Assembly: GCA_963812795.1 (NCBI GenBank)
Contig: CAWEWG010000007.1
Location: forward strand, 434,001 to 498,000
Length of the DNA: 64,000 bases
Reading direction: 5' to 3'
Source: Hyphomicrobium_A sp963812795
Lineage (GTDB): Bacteria > Pseudomonadota > Alphaproteobacteria > Rhizobiales > Hyphomicrobiaceae
The notes under the pieces: model-generated
Told to the model about the DNA's origin: nothing
Seen by the model: only the letters and a program-made list of their open reading frames with translations
Database searches by the model: none
Part shown: positions 8,969 through 19,676 of the stretch, in pieces
Numbering within the stretch: the first letter of the stretch is position 1
Layout of the letters: each line of letters begins with the position of its first letter
Position numbers and translations under genes: made by a program

Positions 8969-9859
8969 ATGCCCGAGTTGCCGGAAGTCGAGATCGTGCG
9001 CCGCGGCCTCGAGCCGGCGCTTGCCGGGCACGTGTTCGCACGCGTCGATCAGCACCGGCCGAACCTGCGTTTTCCGTTGCCGGACAATTTCGCCGGCCGG
9101 TTGCGCGGACGCGAGGTCGAGCGGCTGGAGCGGCGGGGCAAGTACCTGCTGGCGCACCTTTCGGGAGGCCAAGTGCTGCTGATGCACCTCGGCATGACGG
9201 GCTGCTTCACGGTTCACGCCGGTTCATCGCCACGCAAGGTTAATGCCGGTCGAGGCGGCAACGACGCATCTGCCGAGCGCGGCACGCACGACCACGTCGT
9301 CTTCCACATGCGCGGCGGCGGCACGATCACTTACAACGACCCGCGCCGCTTCGGCTTCATGATGCTGATCCCGAGCAAGGAGCTGAGCGACCACCCGCTG
9401 CTGCATCATCTCGGCATCGAGCCGCTCGGCGAAGCGCTGACGCCTGCCTATCTGGCGCAACATGCCCGCGGCAAGAAGGTGGCGCTGAAGCCGTTTATCG
9501 CCGATCAGCGCATCATCGCCGGCCTCGGCAACATCTATGCGTGCGAGGCGCTCTATCGCGCACGTCTTTCGCCGCTGCGCGCCGCGGCGACAATCGCATC
9601 GAAGACCGGCAAGCCGAACGCGCGCGCCGAGGCGCTGGTGCCGGCGATCCGCGCGGTGATCGAGGACGCTATTGCCGCCGGCGGATCTTCGTTGCGCGAT
9701 TACCGGCACGCCGACGGCGAACTCGGCGCCTTCCAGCACGCGTTCTGCGTTTATGGCCGCGAAGGCGAGCCGTGCCGGCGCAAGGGGTGCGGCGGCAGCG
9801 TGCGCCGCATCGTGCAGTCCGGCCGCTCGACGTTCTATTGCCCCAAGTGCCAGCGCTAG
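8969..9859 (+). CDS. mutM: Formamidopyrimidine-DNA glycosylase
   Basis: Removes oxidised purines such as 8-oxoguanine and nicks the resulting abasic site. The start MPELPEVEIVRRGLEP carries the catalytic proline 2 and glutamate 3. LAHLSGGQVLLMHLGMTG contains the conserved core, and the C-terminal zinc finger has cysteines in PCRRKGCGG and FYCPKCQR. At 296 residues it is slightly longer than enterobacterial MutM because of a polar insertion around residues 88-108, often seen in rhizobia. The stop TAG sits in a CTAG palindrome (9856-9859) that also supplies the stop of the converging membrane gene. Confidence 0.95.
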   Translation: MPELPEVEIVRRGLEPALAGHVFARVDQHRPNLRFPLPDNFAGRLRGREVERLERRGKYLLAHLSGGQVLLMHLGMTGCFTVHAGSSPRKVNAGRGGNDASAERGTHDHVVFHMRGGGTITYNDPRRFGFMMLIPSKELSDHPLLHHLGIEPLGEALTPAYLAQHARGKKVALKPFIADQRIIAGLGNIYACEALYRARLSPLRAAATIASKTGKPNARAEALVPAIRAVIEDAIAAGGSSLRDYRHADGELGAFQHAFCVYGREGEPCRRKGCGGSVRRIVQSGRSTFYCPKCQR

Positions 9860-10470
9860 GCGCCGGCTGGCGCGGTGGTCGGCGTGCGCCAATAGGCAAC
9901 GAGCGAGACCAGCGAGATCGCACCGATCATGAGTCCGCCGGCGAGGAACACATGGTTCGCGGCCCAATCTCCCTTGTGGGTGTCGAGCGCGCCCGAGGCG
10001 ACGAGATAGATGAGCGCCCCGGCGACGCTCACCGCCTGCACCACCGTGATCGCCATGATGATGTTGAGCGTCGGCGCGCGTGCTCTAAGTACGCGTTCGG
10101 AAGCGAGATGGCGCGCGCATAGCAGGGCCACCGCGGCGAGCAGCGCCATGCCGGCTCCGTATTGCCACCAATGGCGCCAGATGAGCCCCGATAACCCGTA
10201 GATGCAGAACAGCGCCGCCGCCCCCCAGGCGTAGACGATGGCGGTGAGCACCGTGTTGCTCAACACCCAGTCGGCTGCGGGCGTTTGCGTCGTACCGGCG
10301 CGCCAAGTGGGGGCGTTGATGCGCCAGAGCGTCAGCAGCACTTGCACCGCGAACAGCCCGACGGCGAGGCCCAGCGGCACGCTCGCACCGCGCGCCACGG
10401 CAAGCACGCCGACCACGATGCTCAATACGGCGGCGAGCAGTACGGTCGGCAGCATCGGGCGTAGCGGCAT
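9856..10470 (-). CDS. Six-helix membrane protein, paralogue of the upstream gene
   Basis: A protein of about 204 residues with roughly six hydrophobic helices and no recognised catalytic motif. It aligns by eye with the gene at 10499-11083: YAWGAAALFCIYG, IWRHWWQYGAGMALLAA, TLNIIMAITVVQ and GDWAANHVFLAGG correspond to WAWAALSMLLTY, WHEWWQYVLAAGVVAA, ILNIARYLTIGQ and PDWAANAMFFFGA. The pair is therefore an old tandem duplication, 28 bases apart and probably one transcript. The start at 10470 is chosen because the residues ahead of it are proline- and arginine-rich and look non-coding. Function is unknown; an inner-membrane location is inferred. Confidence 0.7.
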   Translation of the reverse strand: MPLRPMLPTVLLAAVLSIVVGVLAVARGASVPLGLAVGLFAVQVLLTLWRINAPTWRAGTTQTPAADWVLSNTVLTAIVYAWGAAALFCIYGLSGLIWRHWWQYGAGMALLAAVALLCARHLASERVLRARAPTLNIIMAITVVQAVSVAGALIYLVASGALDTHKGDWAANHVFLAGGLMIGAISLVSLVAYWRTPTTAPAGA

Positions 10471-10498
10471 GCGAGATCCGTTGCTCCGCGCGGAAGGT

Positions 10499-11083
10499 TC
10501 AGGCGCGCTTGGGCGCCGGGCCCCACAGCGCATAGGCACTGATGGCGGCCAGGGCTGCCGCACCGAAGAAGAACATAGCGTTCGCCGCCCAGTCGGGCTC
10601 GCGCGGGTCGCGCGGCATCTTGTCGTCGATGATCATGCCGACCATGGCGATGACCATGCCGGCGAGCTGGCCAATGGTGAGATAGCGCGCGATATTGAGG
10701 ATGGCGTTGTCCTGGCGTCCCGCCGCCGCATCCTTCGACATCATCGACGCAAAGTAGAGGCACAGCGCGGCGACGACGCCGGCGGCGAGCACATACTGCC
10801 ACCACTCGTGCCAGCTCAGCACGAACCGGTAGGTGAGCAGCATGCTGAGCGCCGCCCAGGCCCAGACCAGACCCATGGAGTTGGCCGTCGCGCCGGCCAG
10901 TGCGGGTTCGCTCGCACCCTCGTTGACCAGCCGACGCCGTTCCCAGACGGCCAGCAGCGTGAAGCCGAGGCAAACGAGGGCCGTCAGTGCCATATGCACG
11001 TACTGATGCCCACCGGCGGCGCCGAGGCAGACGGCAGCCGTGCCGACGGCCAGAGACGCGATCCAAAGCCAAGCCGATGTCAT
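10499..11083 (-). CDS. Six-helix membrane protein, first of a paralogous pair
   Basis: A 194-residue protein beginning MTSAWLWIASLAVG, with about six membrane helices. The conserved points shared with its neighbour are a central WHEWWQY segment, ILNI before the fifth helix and DWAANAMFFF at the start of the last. These aromatic loops could face the membrane surface, but no function is known to me for this family. It is the upstream member of the pair and is transcribed away from rpsT, so its promoter probably lies in 11084-11328. Confidence 0.72.
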   Translation of the reverse strand: MTSAWLWIASLAVGTAAVCLGAAGGHQYVHMALTALVCLGFTLLAVWERRRLVNEGASEPALAGATANSMGLVWAWAALSMLLTYRFVLSWHEWWQYVLAAGVVAALCLYFASMMSKDAAAGRQDNAILNIARYLTIGQLAGMVIAMVGMIIDDKMPRDPREPDWAANAMFFFGAAALAAISAYALWGPAPKRA

Positions 11084-11328
11084 AGTTGTCTTGTCTCCCG
11101 AGCCCCAAATGCGCCGCCAACAGAGCCCGGGGCGGTCGTTCTGGCAAGTGTGGGAGCGGCTTATCGGCGTCGGAAGCGCCGTTGACCCTACACTTTGCCG
11201 CGTCTATAGGATCGCGACTTAGGCCGCTCGAAGCTTGCGTTTCGGGCGGTTAGCGCATTGGAGAATCGCTGCACGGGTGGCAGCGCCTGCGGTCCGACGA
11301 TCGCGGGAGGATACAGAGGATCTACGAC

Positions 11329-11595
11329 ATGGCTAACACGAAGTCTGCAAAGAAGGCGGCGCGCCAGGCAGTCCGCCGCACGGAAGTGAACAAGTCGCGC
11401 ACCTCGCGTGCGCGCACTGCTGTGCGCACCGTCGAAGAAGCGATCGCCGCCGGCAAGAAGGATGAAGCGACGAAGGCTCTCAAGGCCGCAGCGCCCGTGC
11501 TCGCTCGCAACGCGCAGAAGGGCGTGCTGCACAAGAAGACGGCGAGCCGCAAAGTTTCGCGTCTCAGCGCGCGCGTCAAAGCGATGTCGAACTGA
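11329..11595 (+). CDS. rpsT: 30S ribosomal protein S20
   Basis: Small-subunit protein that binds 16S rRNA. The 88 residues starting MANTKSAKKAARQAVRRTEV are lysine- and arginine-rich and helical throughout, exactly the S20 pattern and length. GGGAGGATAC lies upstream of the ATG. It sits immediately before the possible origin region and dnaA, a conserved alphaproteobacterial arrangement. A GANTC methylation site lies upstream in GAGAATCGC near 11261. Confidence 0.96.
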   Translation: MANTKSAKKAARQAVRRTEVNKSRTSRARTAVRTVEEAIAAGKKDEATKALKAAAPVLARNAQKGVLHKKTASRKVSRLSARVKAMSN

Positions 11596-11706
11596 GGTCG
11601 CGGATCGCCTCGCGCGCTCCAAAACCGAGTGCGGTAAGTTCGCAACAGCGATGCCGCACTGTCCACCGTCACTACACGAGTCTTGAACAGGGCTAAGTGA
11701 CGGATT

Positions 11707-11728
11707 CCGCGACGCTAGAGCGTCGCGG
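11707..11728. repeat. Perfect inverted repeat with 10-base arms
   Basis: Arms CCGCGACGCT and AGCGTCGCGG are separated by only two bases (AG). It lies 111 bases after rpsT. It could be the rpsT terminator hairpin, although no T run follows, or a protein-binding palindrome in the origin region. Confidence 0.7.
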
Positions 11729-11874
11729 CGCGGGATGGCCGCCCAATTTTCGCCGCACGACGCGCGCGACGTCGCAAACGGAAAATGACGTTTTGGCGAC
11801 GTACCAGAGGACAAGTTTTTCTCATCGCCGACACCTGTCCGGCAGCCTTGGAAATCATGAACTTGCTCCGCCGA

Positions 11875-11883
11875 CTATCCACA
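11875..11883 (+). promoter_or_regulatory. DnaA-box-like site
   Basis: CTATCCACA differs from the consensus TTATCCACA at the first base only. It is the best of several weaker TTATCC matches in this gap. Confidence 0.45.
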
Positions 11884-11973
11884 GGAGTTGGATCGAATTC
11901 ACAGGATTTCCACTGTTCACGCCCCGCTTGGCGCACCTCTGCAACCGCGGCCGTCAACGGCTGATCCACTTGC

Positions 11974-11988
11974 TTAAGGCTGAGTTAA
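11974..11988 (+). promoter_or_regulatory. CtrA-binding box
   Basis: An exact TTAA-N7-TTAA motif (TTAAGGCTGAGTTAA), the full CtrA site known from Caulobacter and rhizobia, 91 bases after the DnaA-like box. One chance match in several hundred GC-rich bases is unlikely. It suggests CtrA control of dnaA or of replication initiation. Confidence 0.55.
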
Positions 11989-12229
11989 GAGCTACGGTTC
12001 TCAAGGTCGCCGCGCTCGGGTTTATCCAGCGTTCCAGCGCAGGTCGCCGCCAGGTTTTGTACAGTATCGCGTCCCTGGTTTCAGCGTAACTTCTGTGCGT
12101 GTTTCCGTACCTTTCCGGGCGCGATTGCCTGGCAAGTCGAGAGGTTGTTCTGTTTATCCTTCGTTGATTTTGTGAGCGGTCCGTCCTGAGGTTATACTTT
12201 CAGTTCGGTCTGTGAGTGGAGGACGGTAG

Positions 12230-12673
12230 GTGCAGTCGTTGGAAGTCGTCCACATTGAGGACGTGCCTGTGGAAGAGGTCTGGGCACACCTCTCGAAGGA
12301 TGCAGGGTCGGTTCTGGTCGATGTGCGGACTCGAGCAGAATGGACTTTCGTGGGGCTCCCCGATCTCAGCGAGATCGGTAAGCGGGTTCTCACGGTGGAA
12401 TGGCAGACGTGCCCCGAGAGCAAAGTCGATGCGGGCTTCTCGGAGCGGATGACCAAAGCGCTCGATGCGGCGGGCGCTACTAAAGAAAGCGAATTGTTTT
12501 TCATCTGTCGATCCGGCGCGCGCAGTCGCATGGCAGCGGAAGCCATGGCGAACGTCGGCTATCGACGATGCAGTAATGTGGCGGACGGATTCGAGGGGCC
12601 TCTCGACGCCGATCGCCATCGAGGGCAGGTCGCTGGTTGGAAAGCGGCCGGTCTAGCTTGGGCGCAAGGTTAG
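12230..12673 (+). CDS. Rhodanese-domain protein
   Basis: A single-domain rhodanese of 147 residues. VLVDVRTRAEW is the conserved strand and CH2A region, and the active-site loop is FICRSGARSRMAAEAM, with the sulfur-carrying cysteine in CRSGARS. Such proteins transfer sulfane sulfur to cyanide or a protein partner; the real acceptor is unknown. The GTG at 12230 has GGAGGA 6 bases upstream and gives a full domain. It ends 128 bases before dnaA on the same strand, so dnaA may be partly co-transcribed with it. No signal peptide is present, so it is probably cytoplasmic. Confidence 0.85.
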   Translation: MQSLEVVHIEDVPVEEVWAHLSKDAGSVLVDVRTRAEWTFVGLPDLSEIGKRVLTVEWQTCPESKVDAGFSERMTKALDAAGATKESELFFICRSGARSRMAAEAMANVGYRRCSNVADGFEGPLDADRHRGQVAGWKAAGLAWAQG

Positions 12674-12801
12674 CGCGCCCGTTTCGGAAGACCCGAGCAG
12701 AACCGATTGCGCACCCGCGGCGGCGGAGGGCGACGGTCGAATTTTGTCCGGGAGACTTTGATGGGCAAGTCGAAAAGTTCAAAAGTGCGGGGGTTTCACA
12801 C

Positions 12802-14370
12802 ATGCAGACGATTCAAAAGGCGGAACGTTCCGTTGCAGGCGGCGGCTTTGCGGGCGCAGCTCACAGCGGCATAGACGAACGTACGACGACCACCACGACC
12901 AATCCCACTCCCACTGCCCTCACGACCACTGACGAGCCGCGTGGCCAGAAGGTGCGCGCCATGCTGCGTGCCCAGCTCGGCGACGACATCTTTATGAGCT
13001 GGTTCCACACGCTGGAGTTCGAAAGCTTCGAAGCCGGCACGGTCAAGTTCTCGGTTCCGGTCAAGTTCCTGAGGACTTGGATCCAATCGCACTACTCCGA
13101 AGCGCTGCTCGGCTGCTGCCGTGCGGAGTTCAAGGGCGCCGAAAAGGTCGAAGTGGCGTTGCGCACGCCCGGCAACAACGCGCATGCGCGTCCTGAGGTG
13201 GAAGCGGCCGACGCTGCCGACGCCACCAATGGCGCGCGCCATGGAACGGCTGATGCCGGTCAGCGGGGGCCGACGTTTGTTCCCGCCATCCCGGCGGTTG
13301 GCCGCACTAGCGTCGGTGGCTTCGAGGGCTCGCCCCTCGATCCGCGCTACACGTTCGACAGCTTCGTTGTCGGATCGTCGAACCGCATGGCGCACGCGGG
13401 TGCCACGCAGGTCGCCGAGACGGCGGTGGGCGAGGCGCCTGGGTTCAATCCGCTGTACATCCATTCGGCGGTTGGCCTCGGCAAGACGCATCTTCTCCAC
13501 GCCATCGCTTGGGAAGTGAAGCGTCGGGCCCCGAACGCGCAGGTGCTCTACCTGACGGCGGAGCGCTTCCGCTATCAGTTCGTCGAGGCGCTGCGCAGCC
13601 AAGACCCGCTGGCCTTCAAGGAGAAGTTCCGCGGCATCAACGTACTGCTCATCGACGACCTGGAGTTCATGCACGGTGAGCGCACCGAGCAGGAGTTCGA
13701 CCACATCATCAACTCGCTGCTCGACGGCGGGCGGCAGGTGGTCGTCGCTTCGGCGCGCGCGCCAAACCACGTCGAACGGCTCAACGAGCGCATGCGCTCG
13801 CGCCTGCAGCGTGGCCTCGTCACTGAGATCGGTACGCTCGATCACGAGCTGCGCCTGAAGGTTCTGGAGAAGCGTCTCGCCGAGAAGCGGGCCAACGATC
13901 CGTCCTTCGCGCTCAGCCGCGATATCCTTGCGCTGCTCGCCGAGCGTCTGACGGAGAGCGGCCGCGAGCTCGAGGGGGCAATCACGCGCCTCTATGCGAC
14001 GTGGCAGTACATGCGCACCAACATCACGCCCGACGTTGCGGAAACGGTCATCCGCGATCTCGTTCAGGGTCTGGAGCCGCGACGCATCAAGATCGAGGAC
14101 ATCCTGCGCATCATCTCGCGTCACTTCGGGGTGTCGAAGGGCGACCTGCTTTCTCAGCGGCGTCATCGCTCGGTCGTCTGGCCGCGCCAGGTGGGCATGT
14201 ATCTCGCCAAGCAGCTGACGGCCCGTTCACTTCCCGAGATCGGCCGCCGTTTCGGCAACCGCGACCACACGACGGTGTTGCATGCAATCCGCAAGATCGA
14301 AGGCGAACTGGCGGGCAATCCCCAACTCAAGGAAGAACTTGAGGAACTGAAGCGCATCCTCAGTCATTGA
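12802..14370 (+). CDS. dnaA: Chromosomal replication initiator protein DnaA
   Basis: AAA+ protein that binds DnaA boxes, opens oriC and loads the helicase. Domain I starts near VRAMLRAQLGDDIFMSWF. The AAA+ module has Walker A in VGLGKTHLLHA and Walker B in VLLIDDLEFMHG, and the helix-turn-helix domain IV ends with FGNRDHTTVLHAIRKIE. The start at 12802 gives 522 residues, a usual size. The same frame is open upstream to 12637, but those residues are arginine- and proline-rich and not DnaA-like. Residues 20-45 are an unusual threonine-rich linker. A CtrA box lies about 820 bases upstream. dnaN, recF and gyrB follow. Confidence 0.96.
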   Translation: MQTIQKAERSVAGGGFAGAAHSGIDERTTTTTTNPTPTALTTTDEPRGQKVRAMLRAQLGDDIFMSWFHTLEFESFEAGTVKFSVPVKFLRTWIQSHYSEALLGCCRAEFKGAEKVEVALRTPGNNAHARPEVEAADAADATNGARHGTADAGQRGPTFVPAIPAVGRTSVGGFEGSPLDPRYTFDSFVVGSSNRMAHAGATQVAETAVGEAPGFNPLYIHSAVGLGKTHLLHAIAWEVKRRAPNAQVLYLTAERFRYQFVEALRSQDPLAFKEKFRGINVLLIDDLEFMHGERTEQEFDHIINSLLDGGRQVVVASARAPNHVERLNERMRSRLQRGLVTEIGTLDHELRLKVLEKRLAEKRANDPSFALSRDILALLAERLTESGRELEGAITRLYATWQYMRTNITPDVAETVIRDLVQGLEPRRIKIEDILRIISRHFGVSKGDLLSQRRHRSVVWPRQVGMYLAKQLTARSLPEIGRRFGNRDHTTVLHAIRKIEGELAGNPQLKEELEELKRILSH

Positions 14371-14431
14371 GGGACGCCCGTAACTGGACAGCCCGCCGTA
14401 CGAAGGGCGCGTGCGACGGGTTTTAGCGGGG

Positions 14432-14462
14432 AGGGGCGGCGTCTTTGGGCGCCGCTCCTTTG
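14432..14462 (+). terminator. Probable terminator of dnaA
   Basis: GGGGCGGCG pairs with CGCCGCTCC (one G-T wobble) around an 8-base loop, followed by CTTTG. The U tract is short, so termination may be partial. Confidence 0.5.
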
Positions 14463-14528
14463 CCGTAGATGGGCTGCAACCAGGCCCGAAGACTGTCAAA
14501 AGGCCCACCATTGGGCCGCCCCTTGAAA

Positions 14529-14549
14529 ATGACCTCGGCATCAGGTCAT
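14529..14549. promoter_or_regulatory. Inverted repeat upstream of dnaN
   Basis: ATGACCT and AGGTCAT flank a 7-base spacer, a shape typical of a dimeric regulator site. It lies about 140 bases before dnaN. No regulator can be named. Confidence 0.35.
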
Positions 14550-14691
14550 GTTGACCGGGGGGCGAATCCTTTAAAAGACCGCCAGTCTCTGGTCTCGCCG
14601 CGCTCCCCCTCTCAACAAGGGCCGCCTTGCCGCCTCACACCGGGGCCGGGCGGTTCCCGCAACTTAGAAGAACCCGCCCGAGGATCATTCC

Positions 14692-15810
14692 ATGCGGCTT
14701 GTGATCGAACGTGGTGAACTCCTGCGGGCGCTTGGCCACGTGACCAGCGTCGTCGAGCGGCGCACGACGATCCCCATCCTGTCGAACGTCCTGCTGCGGG
14801 TGCGCGAATCGACGCTCGAATTCAAGGCGACCGACCTGGAGCGCGAAGTCATCGAGAGCGTCGCCGCCGACGTCAGCCAACCGGGTGCCGTCACCGTGCC
14901 GGCGCACATGCTGCACGACATCGTCCGCAAGCTGCCCGACGGCAGTCAGGTCGATATTCGCAAGGACGCGGAGAAGGAGCGCCTGACGCTTGCCGCCGGA
15001 CATGCGCGCTTTGCCCTGCAGACGCTTCCGGCAGAGGATTTTCCCGACATCGGCATCGGCGAGATGGGCCAGGAGTTCGAGCTGACCGCTCAGGATCTCA
15101 AGCGCCTGATCGACAAGACGCGCTTTGCCATTTCGACGGAAGAGACCCGCTACTATCTCAATGGCATCTACCTGCACACCGCGCAGTCGGGCAACAAGGC
15201 GACGTTGCGCGCGGTGGCGACTGACGGGCATCGCCTCGCTCAGGTCGAACTGCCGCTGCCGAAGGGCGCCGAGGGCATGCCGGGAGTCATCATCCCGCGC
15301 AAGACCGTGCACGAGCTCAATCGCCTGATCGAGGACAGCGCCGCCGGCGTCAAGGTGGCGGTAAGCCCGGCCAAGGTGCGCTTCGAGATCGGCAGCGTGA
15401 CGCTGACGTCGAAGCTGATCGACGGCACCTTCCCCGACTACGGGCGCGTCATTCCGCAGGGTAACGACAAGGAGATGACCGTCTCCAACGCCGAGTTCAT
15501 CGGCGCCGTCGACCGCGTGTCGACGATCGCCTCGGAGCGCGGCCGCGCCGTGAAGCTGAACATCAAGCCGGACAAACTGATCCTGTCGGTCAACAACCCG
15601 GAAGGCGGCAGCGCCACCGAGGAGATCGGCGTCGAGTATTCCTCGCAACCCCTTGAGATCGGCTTTAACGCTCGCTACCTGCTCGATATCGCAGGCCAGC
15701 TCGAGGGCGAGCGGGCGACGTTCAAGCTTGCCGATCCGGGCTCGCCCACCATGGTCAACGACCCGGGCGACGCGACGGCGCTCTACGTGCTGATGCCGAT
15801 GCGCGTGTAG
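14692..15810 (+). CDS. dnaN: DNA polymerase III beta subunit (sliding clamp)
   Basis: Forms the dimeric ring that tethers the replicative polymerase to DNA. The 372 residues show the three-fold clamp architecture, starting MRLVIERGELLRALGHVTSV, with RRTTIPILSNVLL in the first domain, FAISTEETRYYLNGIYLH in the second and the family ending DATALYVLMPMRV. Length is normal. It is separated from dnaA by a hairpin and probably has its own promoter, and recF follows after 50 bases. Confidence 0.97.
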   Translation: MRLVIERGELLRALGHVTSVVERRTTIPILSNVLLRVRESTLEFKATDLEREVIESVAADVSQPGAVTVPAHMLHDIVRKLPDGSQVDIRKDAEKERLTLAAGHARFALQTLPAEDFPDIGIGEMGQEFELTAQDLKRLIDKTRFAISTEETRYYLNGIYLHTAQSGNKATLRAVATDGHRLAQVELPLPKGAEGMPGVIIPRKTVHELNRLIEDSAAGVKVAVSPAKVRFEIGSVTLTSKLIDGTFPDYGRVIPQGNDKEMTVSNAEFIGAVDRVSTIASERGRAVKLNIKPDKLILSVNNPEGGSATEEIGVEYSSQPLEIGFNARYLLDIAGQLEGERATFKLADPGSPTMVNDPGDATALYVLMPMRV

Positions 15811-15860
15811 CCGTGGCGCTAATCGCCCGGCCCACCGCTCCACAACGCTGAACAACTCTC

Positions 15861-17060
15861 ATGCTTTGGGTCGAGCGGCTTACGCTGTCGAATTTCCGCA
15901 ACTACACGCAGGTGGCGATCGAGGCCGGTCCCGAGCCGCAGGTGCTGATCGGCGCCAACGGCGCCGGCAAGACCAACCTGCTCGAGGCCGTGTCGCTGTT
16001 AGCGCCCGGGCAGGGCATGCGGCGCGCCGCCTATCCGGACCTGGCGCGCGGAACCGGGGACGGCGGCTGGACGGTCGCCGCGCACACGCACACCCACATC
16101 GGGCCGATCGACATCGGCACGGGGCTGCTGGCCGAGAATGCGGATTCGGAGCGCGCGGGGAGAGTCGTGGCGGAGCGCGCGGGGAGAGTCGTGCGCATCA
16201 ATGGCGAGACCGCAAGCGCGGGTGCGCTGGCCGACTACGTCGAGGTCGTCTGGGTGACGCCGGCCATGGACGGTCTGTTCACCGGCCCGGGCTCCGAGCG
16301 GCGACGTTTCCTCGACCGTCTGATCCTCTGCTTCGACCCTGGCTATCGCACCGTAGCTGCACGTTTCGAGCGTGCCATGCAGCAGCGCAACCGACTGTTG
16401 GCCGACAACGTGCGCGATGCCTCGCGCTTCGAAGGGCTCGAACTGCTCATGGCGGAGACGGGCGTCGCCATCGCGGCGGCGCGGGCGGAGGCCGTCGCCG
16501 CACTTGCCGCGCTCATGGCCGAGCGCACGGCGCGCGATCCCCTTTCGCCGTTTCCCGCCGCAGCCCTCGCGCTCGAAGGCGCACTCGAAGCGGATCTGGA
16601 GCGCCTCCCCGCGGTCGAGGTCGAGGACACCTACATCCAGCGTCTGCGCGCTGGGCGCGAGCGCGACCGGGCCGCCGGACGCACCCTCGATGGCCCGCAC
16701 CGCTCCGATCTCCTCGTTGCCCACGCGCCCAAGGGCATGCCGGCACGGCTGTGCTCGACGGGCGAGCAAAAGGCGCTGCTGATTGGGCTTATCCTCGCTC
16801 ACGCCGAGCTTGTCTCGCGCCGTCGCGACAGCGCGCCCATTCTGCTGCTCGACGAGGTCACGGCGCATCTCGACGCCGAGAGGCGCGCGGCCCTGTTTGC
16901 CGAGATCCTGCGATTGGGCGCGCAGGCGTGGATGACAGGGACGGATGCGCAGGCCTTTGCCGGGCTGTCCGGAAAGGCGCGATTCTGGCGCGTCGAGGAC
17001 GGCCGATTGGAGGCTTTCGACGGGTGGCCAGAACACGGTGCCGCAGTGCCTTCTAACTAA
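15861..17060 (+). CDS. recF: DNA replication and repair protein RecF
   Basis: SMC-like ATPase that helps load RecA at gapped DNA. LTLSNFRNY opens the protein, Walker A is GANGAGKTNLLEAVSLL (from about residue 33), the ABC signature is STGEQKALLIGLIL, and Walker B is ILLLDEVTAHLD. At 399 residues it is slightly longer than usual. Part of this comes from an eight-residue tandem duplication (ERAGRVVA) encoded by a 24-base direct repeat at 16148-16195. It lies between dnaN and gyrB in the conserved order. Confidence 0.95.
   Translation: MLWVERLTLSNFRNYTQVAIEAGPEPQVLIGANGAGKTNLLEAVSLLAPGQGMRRAAYPDLARGTGDGGWTVAAHTHTHIGPIDIGTGLLAENADSERAGRVVAERAGRVVRINGETASAGALADYVEVVWVTPAMDGLFTGPGSERRRFLDRLILCFDPGYRTVAARFERAMQQRNRLLADNVRDASRFEGLELLMAETGVAIAAARAEAVAALAALMAERTARDPLSPFPAAALALEGALEADLERLPAVEVEDTYIQRLRAGRERDRAAGRTLDGPHRSDLLVAHAPKGMPARLCSTGEQKALLIGLILAHAELVSRRRDSAPILLLDEVTAHLDAERRAALFAEILRLGAQAWMTGTDAQAFAGLSGKARFWRVEDGRLEAFDGWPEHGAAVPSN
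16148..16195 (+). repeat. 24-base tandem duplication inside recF
   Basis: Two copies of a 24-base unit beginning GGAGCGCGCGGGGAGAGTCG lie at 16148-16171 and 16172-16195, identical over at least 22 bases. The repeat keeps the frame and duplicates eight residues. It is recent, because the copies have not diverged. Confidence 0.85.
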
Positions 17061-17170
17061 CGGAAATTATTCCTATTTTTGTTCACGTCTGCGGCGGCGA
17101 AATGGTGCCTTTCGCGGGCTTTTGTGATATACATCGAGCCGCAGCAGAAAGACCCCTAGGACATCCTGGA

Positions 17171-19612
<2,442 letters not shown>

Positions 19613-19676
19613 GTGCTGCGTCCGTCAGGCCTTCCGCTTTTGGGGGCGTGAGCTAATCTCGGCGGTTACCACCGTC

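Larger units (their letters stand above)
11596..12229 (+). other. rpsT-dnaA intergenic region, candidate origin or cell-cycle control region
   Basis: A stretch of 634 bases with no convincing gene; the short frames here lack family signatures. It contains a 22-base perfect palindrome (11707-11728), a near-consensus DnaA box (11875-11883), an exact CtrA box (11974-11988), further TTTATCC sequences near 12018 and 12152, and a GATTC methylation site at 11703. AT-rich patches near 11810 and 12145-12200 could be unwinding sites. In Caulobacter, CtrA represses replication initiation through such boxes, and rpsT and dnaA are close to the origin. Whether this is oriC or only the dnaA promoter cannot be decided here. 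Confidence 0.4.
14371..14691 (+). other. dnaA-dnaN intergenic region
   Basis: 321 bases without a gene. It holds a GC-rich hairpin that probably ends the dnaA transcript (14432-14462), a short perfect inverted repeat GGCCCA/TGGGCC (14502-14517), a 7+7 inverted repeat (14529-14549), and TTGACC followed by TTTAAA-containing sequence near 14551-14575 that may belong to the dnaN promoter. Confidence 0.5.

Noticed and set aside
11697..12089. 130-residue frame in the rpsT-dnaA gap
   Set aside because: No ribosome site, no family resemblance, and it crosses the DnaA and CtrA boxes; treated as non-coding.
12637..12801. Longer DnaA starting at 12637
   Set aside because: The extra 55 residues overlap the rhodanese gene and look non-coding; the ATG at 12802 is preferred.
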